This document shows positions 60,929 through 64,000 of a stretch of 64,000 nucleotides of DNA, piece after piece; position 1 is the stretch's first letter, and each line of letters begins with the position of its first letter. The notes below the pieces were generated by a model, which did not search any database, was not told where the DNA came from, and was given only the letters and a program-made list of their open reading frames with translations. This DNA is from Pseudomonas putida. GTDB taxonomy: Bacteria; Pseudomonadota; Gammaproteobacteria; Pseudomonadales; Pseudomonadaceae. The position numbers were made by a program, and so were the translations under genes. Where the stretch lies: NCBI RefSeq assembly GCF_002906855.1, contig NZ_MINI01000028.1:1178001-1242000 (forward strand), in the 5' to 3' direction.

Positions 60929-60941
60929 CGCAAAGCGGGCC
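60925..60941 (+). terminator. Hairpin after the REP pair
   Basis: GGCCCGC (60925-60931) pairs with GCGGGCC (60935-60941) around AAA, followed by CAAAATTT. It overlaps the end of the REP unit and lies before the DTW gene. Confidence 0.5.
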
Positions 60942-60987
60942 CAAAATTTCAGCCTGTGGCAAAATCCCTCCGCCAACGGAGACCCCC

Positions 60988-61587
60988 ATGCCCAGACCCC
61001 GCTGCGAACGCTGCCAGCGCCCGCTCGACCATTGCCTTTGCCCGCTGATTCCCAGCCTCGACAGCCGCACCCGGGTGGTCCTGCTGCAGCACCCCAGTGA
61101 AACCAGCCACGCGCTGAACACCGCCCGCCTGGCCGCCCTGGGCCTGGTCAATGCCGAATTGCGGGTCGGCGAAGTCTTCGCTGATCTTGCCGAATTGTTG
61201 GCGACCCCAGGCTACCGGCCCGTGCTGCTGTTCCCCGGCGAGCAGGCGCAAGCGCTGACAGGCTACGGCGAAACGGACGACAAGCCATACATGTTGATCG
61301 TCCCCGACGGCACCTGGCGCAAGGCACGCAAGCTGCTGTACCTGAACCCGCTGCTGGAGGCGCTGCCCAAGGTGACACTGGCGCAAGTGACGCCTTCACG
61401 TTACCGCCTGCGCAAGGCGCCGGAGCCGGGAGCGGTGTCGACCATCGAGGCAGTGGTGCAAGCGTTGAACGTGATGGAGCAGCCATCGAACTTCGATGAT
61501 TTGCTGAAGCCGTTCGAGGTATTGATCGAAGGGCAGATCAAGGCCATGGGCGCCGAGACCTTCAACCGAAATCATGGTAAAGGCTGA
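60988..61587 (+). CDS. tapT: DTW-domain tRNA-uridine aminocarboxypropyltransferase
   Basis: A 199-residue protein. The N-terminal zinc-type cysteines are in CERCQRPLDHCLCP, and the motif PDGTWRKARKL corresponds to the DTW box of TapT/YfiP, which makes acp3U in tRNA using S-adenosylmethionine. Length fits the family. CGGAG lies 7 bp before the ATG. It converges with the type I secretion genes (14-bp gap). Confidence 0.88.
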   Translation: MPRPRCERCQRPLDHCLCPLIPSLDSRTRVVLLQHPSETSHALNTARLAALGLVNAELRVGEVFADLAELLATPGYRPVLLFPGEQAQALTGYGETDDKPYMLIVPDGTWRKARKLLYLNPLLEALPKVTLAQVTPSRYRLRKAPEPGAVSTIEAVVQALNVMEQPSNFDDLLKPFEVLIEGQIKAMGAETFNRNHGKG

Positions 61588-61601
61588 GGCCAGCACAGGA
61601 C

Positions 61602-62954
61602 TCACCTTTCCCGCAGCGCCTCGGTCCGGGCCTTGAGCACCGGCTTGAGCAGATAATCCAGCACACTCTTCTGCCCGGTGATGATATCCACCGTGGCCAC
61701 CATCCCGGGGATGATCAGCAGTGGCTTGTTGTCCCCACCCAGGTGGTTCTTCTCGGTTCGCACCTGGATCAGGTAGAACGCATTGCCCTTGTCGTCGGTG
61801 ACGGTGTCGGCGCTGATCAGTTCCAGCTTGGCCTTGAGCCCGCCGTAGATGGTGTAGTCATAGGCACTGAACTTGACCATCGCCGGTTGCCCCGGGTGCA
61901 GGAAGGCCACATCCTGCGGGCGCACCTTGGCCTCGATCAGCAGGTTGTCCTCGATCGGCACGATCTCCACCAGGTCGCTGCCTGGCTGTACCACGCCGCC
62001 GATGGTGTTGACCTTCAGCAGCTTGACGATGCCGCGCACTGGCGAGACCACGGTGGTGCGGTTGACCCGGTCATCAATGGCGATGCTGGTGGCGGTGATC
62101 TTGGACAGCTCGGTGCGCTTGTCATTCAGCTCCTTGGCCGCGTCCGAGCGGAAGCTGGCGTCGGACTCTTCGATCTTGCTCTTGATCTCGGCGATCGCCG
62201 CCTCGGCGCGGGGGATGGCCAGGCTGGTGGCATTGAGCTGGCCGCGGGCTTCAACGGTGCGTTGCTTGAGGCGCAGGATCTCCACCGGGGAAATGGCGCC
62301 CTTGCTCACCAGCGGCGCCGACATGTCTGTCTCCTGTTGCAACAACGCCACGGCCGAGCGGTACTGATCGACCTTGGAGCGGAACTCGGCCAGCTCCTGG
62401 TTCTTCTGCCGCAGCTGTTCGTTGAGGGTCTGTTTTTCGCTGGCCAGGCGGCGTTGGCGGGAGGTGTACAGGGCTATTTCGTCTTCGGCGACCTGGGGCG
62501 CCTTGGCGCGCACTTCGTCCGAGAGCGTGAACGGGCGGCCTTCGGCTTCCGCCGACAGGCGCTCGACCTGGGCGGTCAGGGCATAACGGTCAGCCTCGCT
62601 TTCGCCTTTGTTGGACTTGAACCGGGTGTCGTCCAGGCGTAGCAGGGTGGCGCCTTTCTCGACCATCTGCCCTTCGCGCACGAAGATCTCGGTGACGATA
62701 CCGCCTTCGAGGTTCTGCACCACCTGTACCTTGCTCGACGGGATCGCCTTGCCTTCGCCGACCGTTACTTCGTCGAGCACTGCCAGGCTGGCCCAGACCA
62801 GCGCTACCAGCAACAGCGCTGCGGCCAGCAACACGGTCAGGCGCGATAGGCGTGGCGAGTCCTGCAGAGTGGCGCCGGCCAGTTCCGGCATGTAGTCGCG
62901 TTCGGCCCGTTTGTCGGCGCCATGGCTACTGCGTACGCTTTGCATGAGAGGCAT
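61602..62954 (-). CDS. HlyD-family type I secretion periplasmic adaptor
   Basis: A 450-residue membrane-fusion protein. A short cytosolic segment precedes one membrane helix (about residues 40-60, LTVLLAAALLLVALVWASLAV). A split lipoyl domain (VQNLEGGIVTEIFVREGQMV), a long coiled coil (about residues 120-290) and a C-terminal beta-barrel follow. It links the inner-membrane ABC protein to a TolC-like channel. Its ribosome-binding site is embedded in the stop codon of the ABC gene (TAGGAG), so the genes are coupled. LapC-like adaptors in Pseudomonas export large adhesins; the substrate is not in view. Confidence 0.92.
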   Translation of the reverse strand: MPLMQSVRSSHGADKRAERDYMPELAGATLQDSPRLSRLTVLLAAALLLVALVWASLAVLDEVTVGEGKAIPSSKVQVVQNLEGGIVTEIFVREGQMVEKGATLLRLDDTRFKSNKGESEADRYALTAQVERLSAEAEGRPFTLSDEVRAKAPQVAEDEIALYTSRQRRLASEKQTLNEQLRQKNQELAEFRSKVDQYRSAVALLQQETDMSAPLVSKGAISPVEILRLKQRTVEARGQLNATSLAIPRAEAAIAEIKSKIEESDASFRSDAAKELNDKRTELSKITATSIAIDDRVNRTTVVSPVRGIVKLLKVNTIGGVVQPGSDLVEIVPIEDNLLIEAKVRPQDVAFLHPGQPAMVKFSAYDYTIYGGLKAKLELISADTVTDDKGNAFYLIQVRTEKNHLGGDNKPLLIIPGMVATVDIITGQKSVLDYLLKPVLKARTEALRER

Positions 62955-62963
62955 GGTGAGCTC

Positions 62964-64000
62964 CTACAGGGCCGAGCCGATACGGCCCTTGCGCAGGGCG
63001 TCGACGACCGAATCCTTCGGGCCGTCGGCGACGATCTTGCCGTTGTCGAGCACCACCAGCCGATCGACCAGGCTGAGCATCGAGGTGCGGTGGGTGACCA
63101 GCAGCACGGTCTTGCCCGGCACCCAGCTCAGCAGGCGCTGGCGCAGTTGCTCCTCGCTGCTGTTGTCCATGTGGCTGGTGGGTTCGTCAAGGATCAGGAT
63201 CGGCGGCTCCAGTAGCAGTGCACGGGCCAGCAGCACCGCCTGGCGCTGGCCACCGGAGAGCAGCTGGCCGCGCTCGCCCACCGGGCGGTCGAAGCCGTTC
63301 GGGTGTTGCCGGGCCAGCTCGCTGACGCCGGTCAATTCGGCCACTTCGAGCATGCGCGCATCGCTGATGTGGCGCGCCCCGAGGGTCAGGTTGTCGCGCA
63401 GGCTGCCGGCCAGCAGCGGCAGGTCGTGGGCCACGTAGCCGATCTGGCTGCGCAGGTCGGCGATGTCCAGCTGGCGCAGGTCGAGGTTGTCCAGCAGCAC
63501 CTGGCCTTCGTCGGGGTGATGGAAGCCCATCAGCTGGCGCCCGAGGGTGCTCTTGCCCGAACCGCTGCGGCCGATGATGCCGATGCGCTCGCCGGGGGTG
63601 ATGGTCAGGTTCACGTCGTGCAGTGCCGGGCTCACTTGCCCTGGATAACGGAAGGTGATGTGGCTCAGCGCCAGGCCACCCTTGAGCGTGGTGTGCTCCA
63701 GGGCCTGCTGGTCGAGCTGACGTTCCTGGGGCAGGGCCATCAACGCATCGGTGCTGCGCATGGTCAACTGCGCCTGCTGGTAGCGGGTGATCAGCCCGGC
63801 GATCTGGCCGAGCGGGGCGAGCACCCGGCTGCCGAGCATGTAGCTGGCGACCAGGGCGCCGACGCTGAGGTTGCCGGCAATGATGCTGTACACCCCGGCA
63901 ACGATGGTCGCCATGCCGCAGAACTGCTGGATGAACAGCGTGCCGTTGCTGGCCAGCGACGACAGGTTGCGCGCATGAGCGTCGAGGCGGGCGATGGCGG
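62964..64000 (-). CDS. Type I secretion ABC transporter (LapB/HlyB-like), 5' end beyond window
   Basis: The frame runs off the right edge; 345 codons are visible. The last membrane helices (GVYSIIAGNLSVGALVASYML) precede an ATPase with Walker A GRSGSGKST, signature LSGGQRQ, Walker B LILDEPTSHMD and switch His THRTS. The TSHMDNSSE variant after Walker B is typical of RTX/LapB exporters. With the adaptor gene it forms a type I system; the N-terminal C39-like domain, the TolC partner and the adhesin would lie to the right. Confidence 0.92.
   Translation of the reverse strand, partial: AIARLDAHARNLSSLASNGTLFIQQFCGMATIVAGVYSIIAGNLSVGALVASYMLGSRVLAPLGQIAGLITRYQQAQLTMRSTDALMALPQERQLDQQALEHTTLKGGLALSHITFRYPGQVSPALHDVNLTITPGERIGIIGRSGSGKSTLGRQLMGFHHPDEGQVLLDNLDLRQLDIADLRSQIGYVAHDLPLLAGSLRDNLTLGARHISDARMLEVAELTGVSELARQHPNGFDRPVGERGQLLSGGQRQAVLLARALLLEPPILILDEPTSHMDNSSEEQLRQRLLSWVPGKTVLLVTHRTSMLSLVDRLVVLDNGKIVADGPKDSVVDALRKGRIGSAL

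Overview
The window looks like a chromosomal segment of a fluorescent Pseudomonas, most likely the P. putida group. The evidence is high GC with strong third-position GC bias, many copies of the 'GCGGGACAAGCCCGCTCCTACAG' type REP palindrome that is typical of P. putida genomes, and gene sets I recall from that group (tandem fadD2/fadD1 with a MaoC hydratase, guanidinobutyrase/symporter/LysR next to an Aer-like receptor). Species assignment is inference from memory; no search was run. I see no rRNA, tRNA, CRISPR array, transposase or prophage. The window is mostly ordinary chromosomal backbone.

Layout. 1-5.8 kb: end of a 5-oxoprolinase-C-like gene, a REP pair, a MoxR ATPase/vWA pair, an AsmA-like DUF748 protein, cysK and an LpxO-type lipid A hydroxylase. 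6-14.2 kb: two DMT exporters, a DUF4265 protein, aceK, a lipoprotein, an S1-domain CvfB protein and a secreted beta-helix protein. 14.4-20.4 kb: CsbD, a BrkB-family membrane protein coupled to an accessory peptide deformylase, a GNAT, a DUF2790 protein, then a MocR regulator divergent from a threonine-dehydratase-like enzyme followed by a LysE exporter. 20.5-23.1 kb: a four-gene ECF42-type operon (SnoaL-like, DGPF/YciI, AHSA1, sigma factor with a C-terminal extension) preceded by a recognisable ECF42-type promoter.

23.2-37 kb is a lipid/polyamine block: a PhaJ-like hydratase, a monoacylglycerol-lipase-like hydrolase, fadD2, fadD1, a gamma-glutamylputrescine-type oxidase and synthetase, hrpA, and an acyl-CoA-type ketoacyl synthase III. 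37-48.9 kb: a porin, a COG3146 protein, an ABC exporter, a cyclophilin and hydrolase, LysR plus a small periplasmic protein and azoR, a DMT exporter, an NCS1 permease and an MscS channel. 49-55.5 kb: a DEAD-box helicase, a small HigBA/RelE-type toxin-antitoxin locus, a DMT exporter, and a divergent MFS/LysR pair. 55.3-61.6 kb: a small conserved-looking ORF, a sodium:solute symporter, guanidinobutyrase gbuA and its LysR gbuR, an Aer-like chemoreceptor with a FliA-type promoter, and a DTW-domain tRNA-modifying protein. 61.6-64 kb: a type I secretion adaptor and the 3' part of its ABC transporter, cut by the window edge.

No large undescribed multi-gene system is evident. The most interesting signals are small and regulatory: the ECF42 promoter with a leader hairpin, 21-bp-phased direct repeats at the MocR locus, a palindrome over the toxin-antitoxin start, a hairpin that would hide the azoR ribosome-binding site, a FliA promoter overlapped by an inverted repeat at the aer gene, a tandem repeat before the DUF2790 gene, and three unannotated-looking small ORFs.
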